64,000 nt of DNA, taken from assembly GCF_000015825.1 (NCBI RefSeq), contig NC_009051.1, positions 496,001 to 560,000 on the forward strand, read 5' to 3'. The notes beneath the pieces were generated by a model that saw nothing but the letters and a program-made list of their open reading frames with translations, made no database searches and was not told where the DNA came from. Within the stretch, counting starts at the first letter, position 1. The number at the start of each line of letters is the position of its first letter. Below are positions 1-7,954 of the stretch, piece after piece. The translations under genes were made by a program, and so were the position numbers. The DNA is from Methanoculleus marisnigri JR1. Lineage in GTDB: Archaea > Halobacteriota > Methanomicrobia > Methanomicrobiales > Methanoculleaceae.

Positions 1-750
1 TACATCGTCGGCACCGGCCCCGGCAACCTGCTGCAGATGACGCCCCGCGCCTTGAAAGCCCTCGGCGAGGCCGACTGCGTCATCGGCAACGGGTTCTACC
101 TCGATCTCGTCGAGCCGATGCTCGCCGGGAAAGAGGTCGTCCGGAGCAGTATGGGCAAGGAGGTCGACCGGGCGGCAAAAGCGCTCGACCTCGCGCGCGA
201 CCGTGTCGTCGCGATGGTGAGCGGCGGCGACGCCGGGGTCTACGGGATGGCGAGCATCGTCCTCGAGGTGGCCGAACGGTCGGGCTCGACGGTCGCGGTC
301 GCGGTCGTCCCCGGGATCACGGCAGCGGTCTCGGCGGCGGCACGGCTCGGTTCGCCGCTCTCGGGCGACTACGTCACGATGAGCCTCTCGGATCTCCTGA
401 CCCCCCGGGAGGAGATCGAGCGGAGGCTCGACCTCGCGTTCCGGATGCGGGTGCCGGTCGTCCTCTACAACCCCCGTTCGAGAGGAAGGCCGCACAACCT
501 TGATGCAGCGGTCGGGATCGCCCGCCGTCACCTCCTGGAGACGACGCCGGTCGGGGTGATCAAGAACGCCTACCGGGAGGGAGAGGAGCGGTTGATCACG
601 ACGCTTGGAGAGTTCGAAGACCACTTCGCCTTCGTGGACATGCATTCGATCGTTTTTATCGGCGGAGAAGAGACGAGGATCTGGAGGGATGAGAATGGTG
701 CGAGAGGAATCATCACGCCCCGGGGATACCACCGGAAATACGTATACTGA
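1..750 (+). CDS. cbiH: Cobalt-precorrin-3 C17-methyltransferase, 5' end cut off
   Basis: SAM-dependent methylation of C17 with ring contraction in the anaerobic cobalamin pathway (cytosolic). The window opens inside the gene; 249 residues are visible, starting with the glycine-rich loop YIVGTGPGN that lies at the extreme N-terminus of tetrapyrrole methylases, so only a few residues are missing. Further family signatures are SGGDAGVYGMA, the segment VVPGITA, and LYNPRSRGRP in the second half. It is followed by cbiC, cbiD and cbiE with overlapping ends, which marks one operon. CbiH and CobJ are homologous; the neighbouring cbiD points to the anaerobic (Cbi) route. Confidence 0.93.
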   Translation, partial: YIVGTGPGNLLQMTPRALKALGEADCVIGNGFYLDLVEPMLAGKEVVRSSMGKEVDRAAKALDLARDRVVAMVSGGDAGVYGMASIVLEVAERSGSTVAVAVVPGITAAVSAAARLGSPLSGDYVTMSLSDLLTPREEIERRLDLAFRMRVPVVLYNPRSRGRPHNLDAAVGIARRHLLETTPVGVIKNAYREGEERLITTLGEFEDHFAFVDMHSIVFIGGEETRIWRDENGARGIITPRGYHRKYVY

Positions 751-1378
751 CCTTGCGGCGGTCACGCCGGAGGCCTACGCGATAGCGAGCGCGAGCCGGA
801 ACCTGGCCCGGGAACGGGTGGGGAACACCACCCTCGAAGACCGGATCCGGCAGCGGTGCTCGGTGGCGGTCGGCGACTTCGCGATGGCCGATCTCATGCG
901 CTTTTCCGGCGACCCGGTCGACGCCGGGGTTGCCGCGCTTGCCCGCCGGGCACCGATTATTGTCGATATCCGGATGGTGCAGGCGGGCATCCTGAAACGC
1001 GGGCATGCAAGCGAGATCCTCTGCGCCCTCGACTACGGCGAGGATCTCGCCCGCGAGCGCGGGATCACCCGGACGTCCGCGGGGTTTCTCGCCCTGCGCG
1101 ACCGGCTGGAGGGCGCTATCGTGGTCATCGGGAACGCTCCTTCGGCGCTTCTCGTCGTCTGCGACCTGATCCGGGAAGGGGTCCGGCCGGCGCTGGTCGT
1201 CGGAACCCCGGTGGGGTTCGTGAACGCCGCAGAGTCGAAGGAGGAACTGCGCATCGTCGACGTGCCGTCGGTCTCGAACGCCGGCACCCGGGGCGGGACG
1301 CCGGTCGCGGTGGCGGCGATGAACGAGATCATCACGATTCATGCCGAGCGTGAAGGTCATGCGGGACCCGGTTACTGA
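695..1378 (+). CDS. cbiC: Cobalt-precorrin-8 methylmutase
   Basis: Moves the methyl group from C11 to C12, giving cobyrinate. The 227-residue reading has the family core: AYAIASASRNLAR, RCSVAVGDFAMADLMRF, a P-I-I-V-D-I-R-M-V segment (metal-free methylmutase core), VVIGNAPSALLVV, and GTPVGFVNAAESKEEL near the end. I chose ATG 695 because GGAGG lies seven bases upstream; ATG 689 is too close to it. The gene overlaps the end of cbiH by 56 bases and the start of cbiD by 20, consistent with translational coupling in the cbi operon. Confidence 0.93.
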   Translation: MVREESSRPGDTTGNTYTDLAAVTPEAYAIASASRNLARERVGNTTLEDRIRQRCSVAVGDFAMADLMRFSGDPVDAGVAALARRAPIIVDIRMVQAGILKRGHASEILCALDYGEDLARERGITRTSAGFLALRDRLEGAIVVIGNAPSALLVVCDLIREGVRPALVVGTPVGFVNAAESKEELRIVDVPSVSNAGTRGGTPVAVAAMNEIITIHAEREGHAGPGY

Positions 1379-2372
1379 CTTTGAGTATCCCGCGGCATGG
1401 GTGGCGGCCTGCCGCTCCCCGGACCTCCTCGACGACGTCCGGAGGGGCCTTGCGGTTCTGACCGCATCGGGAACGGTCCTTCGCCGGGGGTTCTCGACCG
1501 GGACGACGGCGGCCGCGGCCTGCAAGGCTGCAATCCTCTCGCTCGCCTGCGACACCGTTCGGGAGGTGGACGTCACCCTCCCCTGCGGCATCGCGGTCCG
1601 GCTCGCGGTCGACGGCTACCGTGGGCAGGCGTCCTGCCGCAAAGATGCCGGGGACTACACCGCGGATGTGACGGGGGGGCTTGAGTTCGTCGCGATGGCG
1701 GCCCCCTCCCTCTCCGGGGGAGTCCAGTTCGTTCCCGGCGAGGGCATCGGGAGTTTCGCCCGCGACACCCCCCGCCACCGGCGGGGGACGCCCGCGATCA
1801 GCGCTCCGGCGCTCGACTGCATCCGGCGCTCCATCGACGAGGCGGTGGAGGAGGCGGATCTATCAGGGACGACGGTCATCCTGACGATTCCCCGGGGGGC
1901 GGAGGTGGCGCAGAAGACGCTGAATCCCCGGGTCGGGGTGCACGGGGGGATATCAGTCCTCGGAACGACCGGGTTCGTGGAGCCCTGGGACGACCATATG
2001 ACGGAGGGCGTGATCGACCGTATCGCCCGCGCTCCCGGAGCGGTCGTGCTGACGACCGGCAGGCTCGGCCTGCGTTACTCCCGTCTCCTCTTCCCGGAGC
2101 ACGAGGCGATCCTGGTCGGGAACAAACTCGAGGAAGCACTCCGGGCGGTCGAGGGCGACGCGGTCATCTGCGGGCTGCCCGGCCTGATCCTGAAGTTCAT
2201 GAACCCCGACGTCCTTTCCGGAACCGGGTGCGTGACGGTGGAAGAACTCTCGGCGACCCCGCTCTGGGAGGAGACGGTCCGCCGGGAGCTTGCAGCGTTC
2301 CGGGCGCGCTACCCCCGCGTCCGGGTGGTGATTGTCGACCGCGACGGCCGGATCATCGGGGAGCCGCCATGA
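1359..2372 (+). CDS. cbiD: Cobalt-precorrin-5B C1-methyltransferase
   Basis: Methylates C1 of cobalt-precorrin-5B; CbiD has no counterpart in the aerobic pathway and so defines the anaerobic route here. Signatures include the N-terminal FSTGTTAAAACKAA and, later, LTIPRGAEVAQKTLNPRVGVHGGISVLGTTG (two adjacent conserved blocks), then TTGRLGLRYSR. I chose ATG 1359 (MRDPVTDFEYP) because a purine-rich GTGAAGG precedes it; ATG 1341, six codons upstream, has no ribosome-binding site. Length of 337 residues is normal. Its stop codon overlaps the cbiE start as ATGA. Confidence 0.93.
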   Translation: MRDPVTDFEYPAAWVAACRSPDLLDDVRRGLAVLTASGTVLRRGFSTGTTAAAACKAAILSLACDTVREVDVTLPCGIAVRLAVDGYRGQASCRKDAGDYTADVTGGLEFVAMAAPSLSGGVQFVPGEGIGSFARDTPRHRRGTPAISAPALDCIRRSIDEAVEEADLSGTTVILTIPRGAEVAQKTLNPRVGVHGGISVLGTTGFVEPWDDHMTEGVIDRIARAPGAVVLTTGRLGLRYSRLLFPEHEAILVGNKLEEALRAVEGDAVICGLPGLILKFMNPDVLSGTGCVTVEELSATPLWEETVRRELAAFRARYPRVRVVIVDRDGRIIGEPP

Positions 2373-2941
2373 AGATCGTCGGCGTGGGCTGCGGCCCCGG
2401 CATGCTGACCGCGGAGGCGGCGAGCACCATCGCGGGAGCGTCGCTCGTCTACGGCTCCGCACGGGCGATCGCGCTTGCCCGCGACGCCATCCCGGCGGGC
2501 TCTGAGGTGCACGAGATCGAGGATTACCGGGGCCTCCGCTCCCTCCCTGCCCATGCGGTCGTCCTCTCGACGGGCGACCCGATGCTCGCGGGGCTCGGCT
2601 ACCTCCCGGGCGACGTCGTCCCCGGGATCTCCTCGCTCCAGGTCGCGTTCGCCCGCCTGAAGGTTCCGCTGGCGCGGGCCGCGGTCGTCTCCGCCCACGG
2701 GAAGGATCACGACCGGGCGATAGCCGAAGCGCGGGAGGAGGTCGTCCGGGGGAAGGTCGTCTTCCTCATCGCCGACCCGGCCTTCGACGTCGGGGCGCTC
2801 GCGGCCGCCCTCCCGCCCCGAATCCGGCTTGCCGTCTGCGAGGATCTCGGCTACCCGGCTGAACGGATCGCCGCCGGGACGGCGGGGGAGCCCCCGGCGC
2901 CCCGGGGCGAACTCTATGTGGTGGTGGCGGGGGCGTTTTAG
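2369..2941 (+). CDS. cbiE: Cobalt-precorrin-7 C5-methyltransferase
   Basis: SAM-dependent methylation of C5 in the corrin ring. The 190-residue protein starts MKIVGVGCGPGML, the family's glycine-rich SAM loop, and has STGDPMLAGLG (second conserved loop) and VVPGISSLQVAFARL. The start overlaps the cbiD stop in ATGA, so translation is probably coupled. No CbiT (C15 decarboxylating methyltransferase) domain is attached and none follows, so that function must lie elsewhere, possibly upstream of the window. Last gene of the visible operon; repeats follow. Confidence 0.9.
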   Translation: MKIVGVGCGPGMLTAEAASTIAGASLVYGSARAIALARDAIPAGSEVHEIEDYRGLRSLPAHAVVLSTGDPMLAGLGYLPGDVVPGISSLQVAFARLKVPLARAAVVSAHGKDHDRAIAEAREEVVRGKVVFLIADPAFDVGALAAALPPRIRLAVCEDLGYPAERIAAGTAGEPPAPRGELYVVVAGAF

Positions 2942-3096
2942 AGGGTGTCCGATCTGGATACGTCACCAGGGGATAGGAGATGCATCCCCTTCTGGTTTTG
3001 AAGTCTCAGTACTTCACGAATTTCGGCACCCGACACTAAGCGGGGCGGCCTCGTAAAATTCGGTACCGAGGAGTTGGTAACACCCGGACACCGGAG

Positions 3097-3175
3097 TTCG
3101 CGTTCTTCGCGCCTTCGCGTGAGGTGACGGTAGGCGTAGTGCCGAGATCTCACGCGAAGAGCGCGAAGCCGCGAA
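3097..3175. repeat. Inverted repeat built from CGCGAAG units
   Basis: Left arm 3097-3123 reads TTCGCG three times with short linkers and ends in CGTGAG; right arm 3149-3175 starts CTCACGCGAAG and repeats GCGAAG. The arms pair over most of about 27 bases around a 25-base loop. The same arm sequence returns at 4914-4987, so this is a mobile or dispersed palindromic element rather than a local terminator. Confidence 0.8.
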
Positions 3176-3243
3176 GTGCGACGGATGGGGCATCCGGAGT
3201 TTGAGAAGACCGAAGGTCTTCGAAGTGCGATGGTTCGTTAGAA

Positions 3244-3383
3244 CCGGAGCATGAGCACCGCAGGTGCGAGCCGCGACGGTCCATCCGGCCCGGAGCATGA
3301 GCACCGCAGGTGCGAGCCGCGACGTTCCATCCGGCCCGGAGCATGAGCACCGCAGGTGCGAGCCGCGAAGAACGCGAAGAGAT
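3244..3383. repeat. Three tandem 46-base repeats
   Basis: GGAGCATGAGCACCGCAGG recurs at 3246, 3292 and 3338, exactly 46 bases apart; the units are nearly identical (one G/T difference around 3279/3325). Each carries GCACCGCAGGTGC, a small hairpin. The sequence just upstream (GCGATGGTTCGTTAGAACCG, near 3227) matches the 15-base repeat at 50960-51064, linking the two loci. Confidence 0.85.
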
Positions 3384-3435
3384 CTGTGGAATACTGAACG
3401 TCACGCTATTCCGCAGGCGGTTGGAACCACATATT

Positions 3436-3750
3436 CTACGCTGTGGAAGCCGCAAGATCCGCCGCGGCGCTTTCCTTCTTCCGGAACTCGTAGCCCGACC
3501 GGAGGAGATCGAGGAAGATTGCCTCGTACGCCCCCCGCCTGCAGAGTTCGAGGTGGTAGCGGTGCACCGTCGATTTCGTCCCGTACTTTGCCGGCACGTC
3601 GCTCCAGGCGCACCCGGTGGTGAGGACGTAGAGAACACCGTTGAAGAGGTTCCGGGGGTCGCGCCGTGGCCTTCCTATGTGGGGTTTCTGGGGCGGGAGA
3701 TGTCTACGGACGATCCCCCAGAGGTCGTCGTCGATCTCCCTAAACGTCAT
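3436..3750 (-). CDS. IS5-type transposase N-terminal domain (DUF4096-like), solitary
   Basis: 104 residues starting MTFREIDDDLWGIVRRHLPP and containing GRPRRDPRNLFNGVLYVLTTGCAWSDVP, the helix-turn-helix region typical of the N-terminal half of IS5-family (DUF4096) transposases. The DDE catalytic half is absent and I see no second frame carrying it downstream, so it cannot transpose alone. Start ATG 3750 has no ribosome-binding site, but CTATAAGG lies about 25 bases upstream, as expected for a leaderless transcript. It may be a remnant or a retained DNA-binding domain. It sits 57 bases from the end of the Dam-like methylase and beside repeats. Confidence 0.75.
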   Translation of the reverse strand: MTFREIDDDLWGIVRRHLPPQKPHIGRPRRDPRNLFNGVLYVLTTGCAWSDVPAKYGTKSTVHRYHLELCRRGAYEAIFLDLLRSGYEFRKKESAAADLAASTA

Positions 3751-3807
3751 GTGCGTCGCATACGCCGGCGAAACCTTATAGTTTTGGGACGGTTCCGTCT
3801 CCCGGGA

Positions 3808-4731
3808 TCACGCCGGACGGTAGTTCATGACGATGATCTCGCGAACCTCTCCCCGTTTCGTCCCGTCGCAGTTGATTGCCCTCCTTGCCGGAACGCGGTC
3901 GATACGGTAGCCGGCGTAGAGGTCGTCGAAGAACCCGTCTTCCGGGTCGGCGTTCTTCGGATCGGAGTTGCTCAGCATGAGCCTCGCGCCCTTTGCGTCG
4001 CAGCATGCGTAAAACTCCGCCAGACGCCTCTGCTCCTCGTCGGAGAACCTGTTCTTCGAGTACTGCGTGAACGACGACGTCCGGTTCAGCGGCCGGTAGG
4101 GCGGGTCGAAGTAGACGAAGGTGCTTTCGGAGATATACGGCTCCGCCTGCGTGAAGTCGCCTAGATGGATGGTCGTGTTCCGGAACGCGAGCGAGTCGGC
4201 GCGGAGCACCTCTTCGTGCAGGATCTTCGGCTTTTTGTACCTGCCGAACGGGACGTTGAACCCGCCCCGGGAGTTCACCCGGAAGAGGCCGTTGAAGCAC
4301 GTCCTGTTGAGGAAGATGAACCGTCCCGCCCGTTCGACCCACGCTTCGCCGTACCTGGTAAAATCGACCTCCTTTCTCTCGCGGTTGAACGTGTCCCGGA
4401 CGGCGTAGTAATACTCCCTCCGCCCCGAATCGTCTTTTGAGAGAAATTTTTCCTCGACGTCGCGTAGATATTCAATAAGGCCGGAGACGTCGTTTTTTAC
4501 GACGCTGTAGGCGAGGACAAGTTCCTCGTTGATGTCGAAGAGGTGGCACTCCCTGAACGCAAAGGTGCTGTTGAAGTGAAAATAGACCGCCCCGCCGCCC
4601 ATGAACGGTTCGACGAAGACCGGAAGGGTCCCCTCGGCGAGTTCCCGCGGAACCCTCGCGGTGAACGCATCGAGCAGTTGCGCTTTCCCGCCTGCCCACT
4701 TGAGGAACGGTCGTGCGGTGCGTGTTGCCAT
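3808..4731 (-). CDS. Dam/DpnM-type DNA adenine-N6 methyltransferase
   Basis: Transfers methyl from SAM to adenine in a short DNA target (GATC is typical for the family; the target here is not provable from sequence). 307 residues from ATG 4731. The SAM motif RPFLKWAGGKAQLL stands at about 9-22, FVEPFMGGGAVYFHF at about 40, DINEELV at about 66, and the catalytic motif TFVYFDPPYRPL at about 208. An upstream in-frame ATG at 4806 would add 25 residues unlike the family, so I rejected it. The second methylase gene lies upstream on the same strand, 316 bases away, with a palindromic element between. No restriction endonuclease is next to either gene. Confidence 0.92.
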   Translation of the reverse strand: MATRTARPFLKWAGGKAQLLDAFTARVPRELAEGTLPVFVEPFMGGGAVYFHFNSTFAFRECHLFDINEELVLAYSVVKNDVSGLIEYLRDVEEKFLSKDDSGRREYYYAVRDTFNRERKEVDFTRYGEAWVERAGRFIFLNRTCFNGLFRVNSRGGFNVPFGRYKKPKILHEEVLRADSLAFRNTTIHLGDFTQAEPYISESTFVYFDPPYRPLNRTSSFTQYSKNRFSDEEQRRLAEFYACCDAKGARLMLSNSDPKNADPEDGFFDDLYAGYRIDRVPARRAINCDGTKRGEVREIIVMNYRPA

Positions 4732-5047
4732 CGATCTCTTCCATCGGGGTGAATGCTGCAGGAAAGGTTGGTCTTGAAGGGCATTAGCGTTGCCTGTATC
4801 CCGCATTGGTTTCAGGCACCGTTGCCGCCCGTCCGAGCGCCCTGCTTTTGGGCTTTGTTAAACCACTCCCTCGGAGGGCGAATCCCCTCCGGATTATCTA
4901 TATGTCGGCGATTCACGCGAAGACGCGAAGAACGCGAAGGAGTCCATCAGTACCCATCCAGACTTCGCGCCTTCGCGTCTTCGCGTGAGGCCACGTCACT
5001 GACTTCTATTGGTAATCGGGAGTTATCCAGAGATTGTGGCAAGCAGT
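4732..5047. other. Gap between the two methyltransferases with a palindromic element
   Basis: 316 bases with no gene. It holds the inverted repeat at 4914-4987. A DpnII-type system would be expected to carry its genes tightly packed, so the gap is itself notable. Confidence 0.75.
4914..4987. repeat. Inverted repeat, second copy of the CGCGAAG element
   Basis: Left arm CACGCGAAGACGCGAAG (4914-4930, continuing to 4939 with AACGCGAAG) pairs with the right arm at 4963-4987 (CTTCGCG...TTCGCGTCTTCGCGTG) around a 23-base loop. The arms match those at 3097-3175. Confidence 0.85.
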
Positions 5048-6028
5048 TCAATCTGACCGTTTTTTCAGCATCTTCTCGATTGCCCACCGGCCCCGGCCGA
5101 GTTCACTTCCCAGGATCTCGACCGCCCTCTTCTTCGTCTCGCCGGACTCGATGAGTGCGGCGAACCGGGAGACCAGGATCTCGCGGTCGGTCTCCGTCCA
5201 GGGTCTGCCCCGGTTCGCCGGCTCCCCGGTCTCCGGTGTCCGGAGCGTGGAAAGCAGCCAGCCCGGTCGGGTATCCCGCAGTTCTGCGATCTTCAGGTCG
5301 AAGACCCGCTCCGAGATCTCGAACCCGGTTGCCCGGCGGTTGAGGCCGACGGCCACCTTTGCGGTCGTAAATCCGCCGAGGAACATATCACAGACGAGAT
5401 CGCCTTCGTTGCTGCTGTACTGGATCATCTTTACGAGCAGTTCCGTCGGCAGTTCGTTCTTGTTCTTCGCCTGTCCCGGTTTGTACTCGCGGTTGATGCA
5501 CCAGACGTCCTCACGGTCGCGGTAGTTCAGCGACCCGTTCTTCGGCCCCCGCTCCCCTGTTCCGTAGCGCGACTCCAGGTTGAACGTCCGATCGCCGCCC
5601 GGTTTTTCGTAGAAGAGGACGTGGTAGTGGGAGGAGACGTACTTTCTGCTCGTGTAGACGCCGAAACTGTAGCGCCAGATAATATGGTTGACCTCGCGAA
5701 GGTGCGTTCCGCGCAGCGCGTGGAGGATGTGGTAGAGGTTCGTGTAGCCCGAGACGATGTAGATCGACCCGCCCGGCCTTAATATCCGTTCGGCTTCCTG
5801 GATCCACCTCTGGCTGAACTCCCCGTAATCGGATGCGGGGACCTCGACGTAGCCGTCGACGACGAACGCCTCGTCACGGTTGTAGTGCTGGTGCAACCGG
5901 TCGCCGTTGATGCCGTAGGGAGGGTCGGTGACGATCAGGTCGACCGAGTCGTCGGGGATATGCGCTCTTGCCCCCGCGATGCAGTCGCCGTTGTAGAATA
6001 TGTTGCCGTTGATCTCCTCGGACCTCAT
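5048..6028 (-). CDS. DpnA-like site-specific DNA methyltransferase
   Basis: N6-adenine or N4-cytosine methyltransferase of the beta arrangement: catalytic motif IVTDPPYGING at about 33-43 comes first and the SAM motif DMFLGGFTTAKVAVGLNRR at about 234 last. INGNIFYNGDC opens the domain. The C-terminal ~75 residues (GRPWTETDREILVSRFAALIESG onward, in two blocks) look like a small helix-turn-helix tail. Start chosen at ATG 6028, with AGGGA about 6 bases upstream; GTG 6058 lacks a ribosome-binding site and runs into a palindrome. Together with the Dam-like gene downstream it resembles the DpnM/DpnA pair, in which the second enzyme can act on single-stranded DNA; that role here is inference. Confidence 0.9.
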   Translation of the reverse strand: MRSEEINGNIFYNGDCIAGARAHIPDDSVDLIVTDPPYGINGDRLHQHYNRDEAFVVDGYVEVPASDYGEFSQRWIQEAERILRPGGSIYIVSGYTNLYHILHALRGTHLREVNHIIWRYSFGVYTSRKYVSSHYHVLFYEKPGGDRTFNLESRYGTGERGPKNGSLNYRDREDVWCINREYKPGQAKNKNELPTELLVKMIQYSSNEGDLVCDMFLGGFTTAKVAVGLNRRATGFEISERVFDLKIAELRDTRPGWLLSTLRTPETGEPANRGRPWTETDREILVSRFAALIESGETKKRAVEILGSELGRGRWAIEKMLKKRSD

Positions 6029-6045
6029 GGTTTTCCCTGCAGGCT

Positions 6046-6063
6046 CCAACGTATTCACGTTGG
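6046..6063. promoter_or_regulatory. Operator-like palindrome before the methyltransferase gene
   Basis: CCAACGTATTCACGTTGG has perfect 7-base arms around ATTC. It lies 18-35 bases upstream of the ATG at 6028. A TATA-like GTATCTTATG sits further upstream on the minus strand (about 6072-6083), which would place transcription start at or inside the palindrome, a typical repressor position. Confidence 0.55.
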
Positions 6064-6201
6064 TCGTAGGAACATAAGATACTCGTTATGGCCCCGCGCC
6101 TCTCCCGGTTCGTGCGGCCCGCCGCCGGGAGGTGGCATTAATACAATTGAGGCAAACGCAAACCTGACTACCAGCAGTACAACAGCCCGGGAGTTTGGAT
6201 A

Positions 6202-7797
6202 GTGGCACATTCGGAGGACCCAGGGAGTGCGTTACACACCGCAGCGCCGGAGCGGGTGGCTCATGAACGCATGGCAGCCATCCTGGCCGAGAACGAGGCG
6301 CTCCGGCACGAAAACGCCGTGCTGCAGTCCGTAAAGGACGCCTTCCAGGAGAGCGAGAAACGTTACCGGCGGCTCTTCGAGGACGATCTTACCGGGGACT
6401 TCCTCACCGACGCGGATGGCCTGATACTCGCCTGCAACCCGGCGTTCGTCAGGATGTTCGGGTTTGCTTCCATAGAAGGTGCACTGGGTACCAATATCCT
6501 GGAGCTCTATGAGGATCCCCGTGACCGCGAGACGCTCCTCGCACGCCTGCAGAGGGACGGAAAAGTCGAGAACGAGGGCCGGATCCGGAAGCGCCGGGAC
6601 GGGACCCGCCTTCACGTCGTGGAGAACGTGGTCGGATACTTCAGCGCGGATGGCGAGCTGCTCGAGACCCAGGGTTACGTTTACGACGATTCGGAGCGCA
6701 AGCGGGCAGAGGAGGCTCTCCGGGAGAGCGAGGGTCGGTTCCGTGCGGTCCTCGAAAACTCGCTCGATGCGGCCTACCGGCGCAACCTCCGGGCGGACCG
6801 CTATGACTACATTAGCCCGGCCATCGAGGAGATCCTCGGTTTCACCCCGGAGGAGATGAGCGCGGTGAACCTTGAGGAGGTCATGGAGCGCATCCATCCC
6901 GACGACCGCCCGCCGGTCGAGGCGGAACTGAACGCTGCTGCCGCCTCAGGGAAAGGGCTCCTCATATACCGGTTTCTGACGAAAAACGGGGAATACCGCT
7001 GGCTTGAGGATCACCTCATGGTGATCTGTGATCCCGGCGGCCGGCCGCTCTACCGGGGCGGCATCGTCCGCGACATCACCGGGCGGAAGGAGGCCGAGGT
7101 GGAGCTCGCCCGGGTACACCGGGATCTCGAGTCCGCTCACCGGGAGACGAACCTCTACCTGGATATCCTGACCCACGACATCGGGAACACCGAGAACGTC
7201 TCGAACCTTTACGCCGAGCTGCTTGTCGACTCCATAAGAGGCGAGGCGGCTGTATACGTGGTGAACCTGAAGCGAAGCATAGCAAAGAGCATCGAGATCC
7301 TCGGCATCGTCTCCAAGATCCGGCGGATTCACGCAGGACCGCCCGAGCTCCGGTCGGTCGACCTCGATGCGGTTATTCGAACCGAGATCGACCACTTTCC
7401 GGCCGTCCCCATCACCTACGAGGGTGCATTGTGCGAAGTCGTTGCCGACGATCTCCTCTGCGAGGTCTTCACGAACCTGATCGGCAACGCCGTCAAGCAC
7501 GGCGGCCCCGGCGTCGCCGTAATCGTCCGGGTCGAAGAGCAGAACGGCGAGGTGCTGGTGACGGTCGCGGATACCGGCCGGGGCGTCCCGGACGACCAGA
7601 AAGAGGAGATCTTTCACCGCTACGAGAGGAAGCAGCGGGGCGTGGGCGAGGGGCTCGGGCTGTACCTCGTGCAGATCCTCATCGATCGCTACGGCGGTCG
7701 GATCTGGGTGGAAGACCGGGTGCCCGGGCATCCGGAAGAGGGGGCGGCGTTTGTCTTCCTGCTCAGGGAAGCGGACAGCGTGCCGGCGCGGCCGTGA
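6202..7797 (+). CDS. PAS-domain sensor histidine kinase
   Basis: Soluble 531-residue kinase with no membrane segments. A short N-terminal coiled-coil (ENEALRHENAVLQ) leads to two PAS domains, about 52-175 and 180-300, each ending in a PAC-like strand. The phospho-acceptor histidine is in YLDILTHDIGN at about 325; the ATPase domain has the N box NLIGNAVKHG (about 427), DTGRGVP (about 457) and GEGLGLYL (about 482). Start is GTG 6202. No response regulator lies nearby, so the partner is unknown. The next genes are a Cache-domain lipoprotein and a small exporter on the opposite strand. Confidence 0.92.
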   Translation: MAHSEDPGSALHTAAPERVAHERMAAILAENEALRHENAVLQSVKDAFQESEKRYRRLFEDDLTGDFLTDADGLILACNPAFVRMFGFASIEGALGTNILELYEDPRDRETLLARLQRDGKVENEGRIRKRRDGTRLHVVENVVGYFSADGELLETQGYVYDDSERKRAEEALRESEGRFRAVLENSLDAAYRRNLRADRYDYISPAIEEILGFTPEEMSAVNLEEVMERIHPDDRPPVEAELNAAAASGKGLLIYRFLTKNGEYRWLEDHLMVICDPGGRPLYRGGIVRDITGRKEAEVELARVHRDLESAHRETNLYLDILTHDIGNTENVSNLYAELLVDSIRGEAAVYVVNLKRSIAKSIEILGIVSKIRRIHAGPPELRSVDLDAVIRTEIDHFPAVPITYEGALCEVVADDLLCEVFTNLIGNAVKHGGPGVAVIVRVEEQNGEVLVTVADTGRGVPDDQKEEIFHRYERKQRGVGEGLGLYLVQILIDRYGGRIWVEDRVPGHPEEGAAFVFLLREADSVPARP

Positions 7798-7865
7798 GAG
7801 CGGGAAAGTGAGGCCCGCTCCCACGGGTGCACCTGCCCGCCCGTCGTGTTGTTCGCTCCCGCGCA

Positions 7866-7916
7866 GGATACCCGGTAGATCACGCCGTTGGTATCGTCGC
7901 CCACGAGCAGTGAACG
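7866..7916 (-). pseudogene. Short remnant resembling the C-terminus of a sorbosone/glucose dehydrogenase-like protein
   Basis: Read on the minus strand, the gap after the kinase contains RSLLVGDDTNGVIYRVS, which matches how PQQ-type sugar dehydrogenase (sorbosone dehydrogenase family) chains commonly end (SLLV-D-D---G-IYRVSY). Nothing else of such a gene remains here. The match is short, so this is a suggestion only. Confidence 0.35.
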
Positions 7917-7954
7917 TGACTGTAGAGGAGCGAGATCCTGAGTGCCTCTCCCCT

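Larger units (their letters stand above)
2942..3435. other. Gene-free, repeat-rich gap
   Basis: About 490 bases between cbiE and the transposase domain with no convincing gene. It holds a long inverted repeat (3097-3175) and three 46-base tandem units (3244-3383), described separately. Open frames here are low-complexity readings of the repeats. Confidence 0.8.

Noticed and set aside
713-1591. 292-residue minus-strand frame over cbiC/cbiD
   Set aside because: It is the antisense shadow of two clear cobalamin genes.
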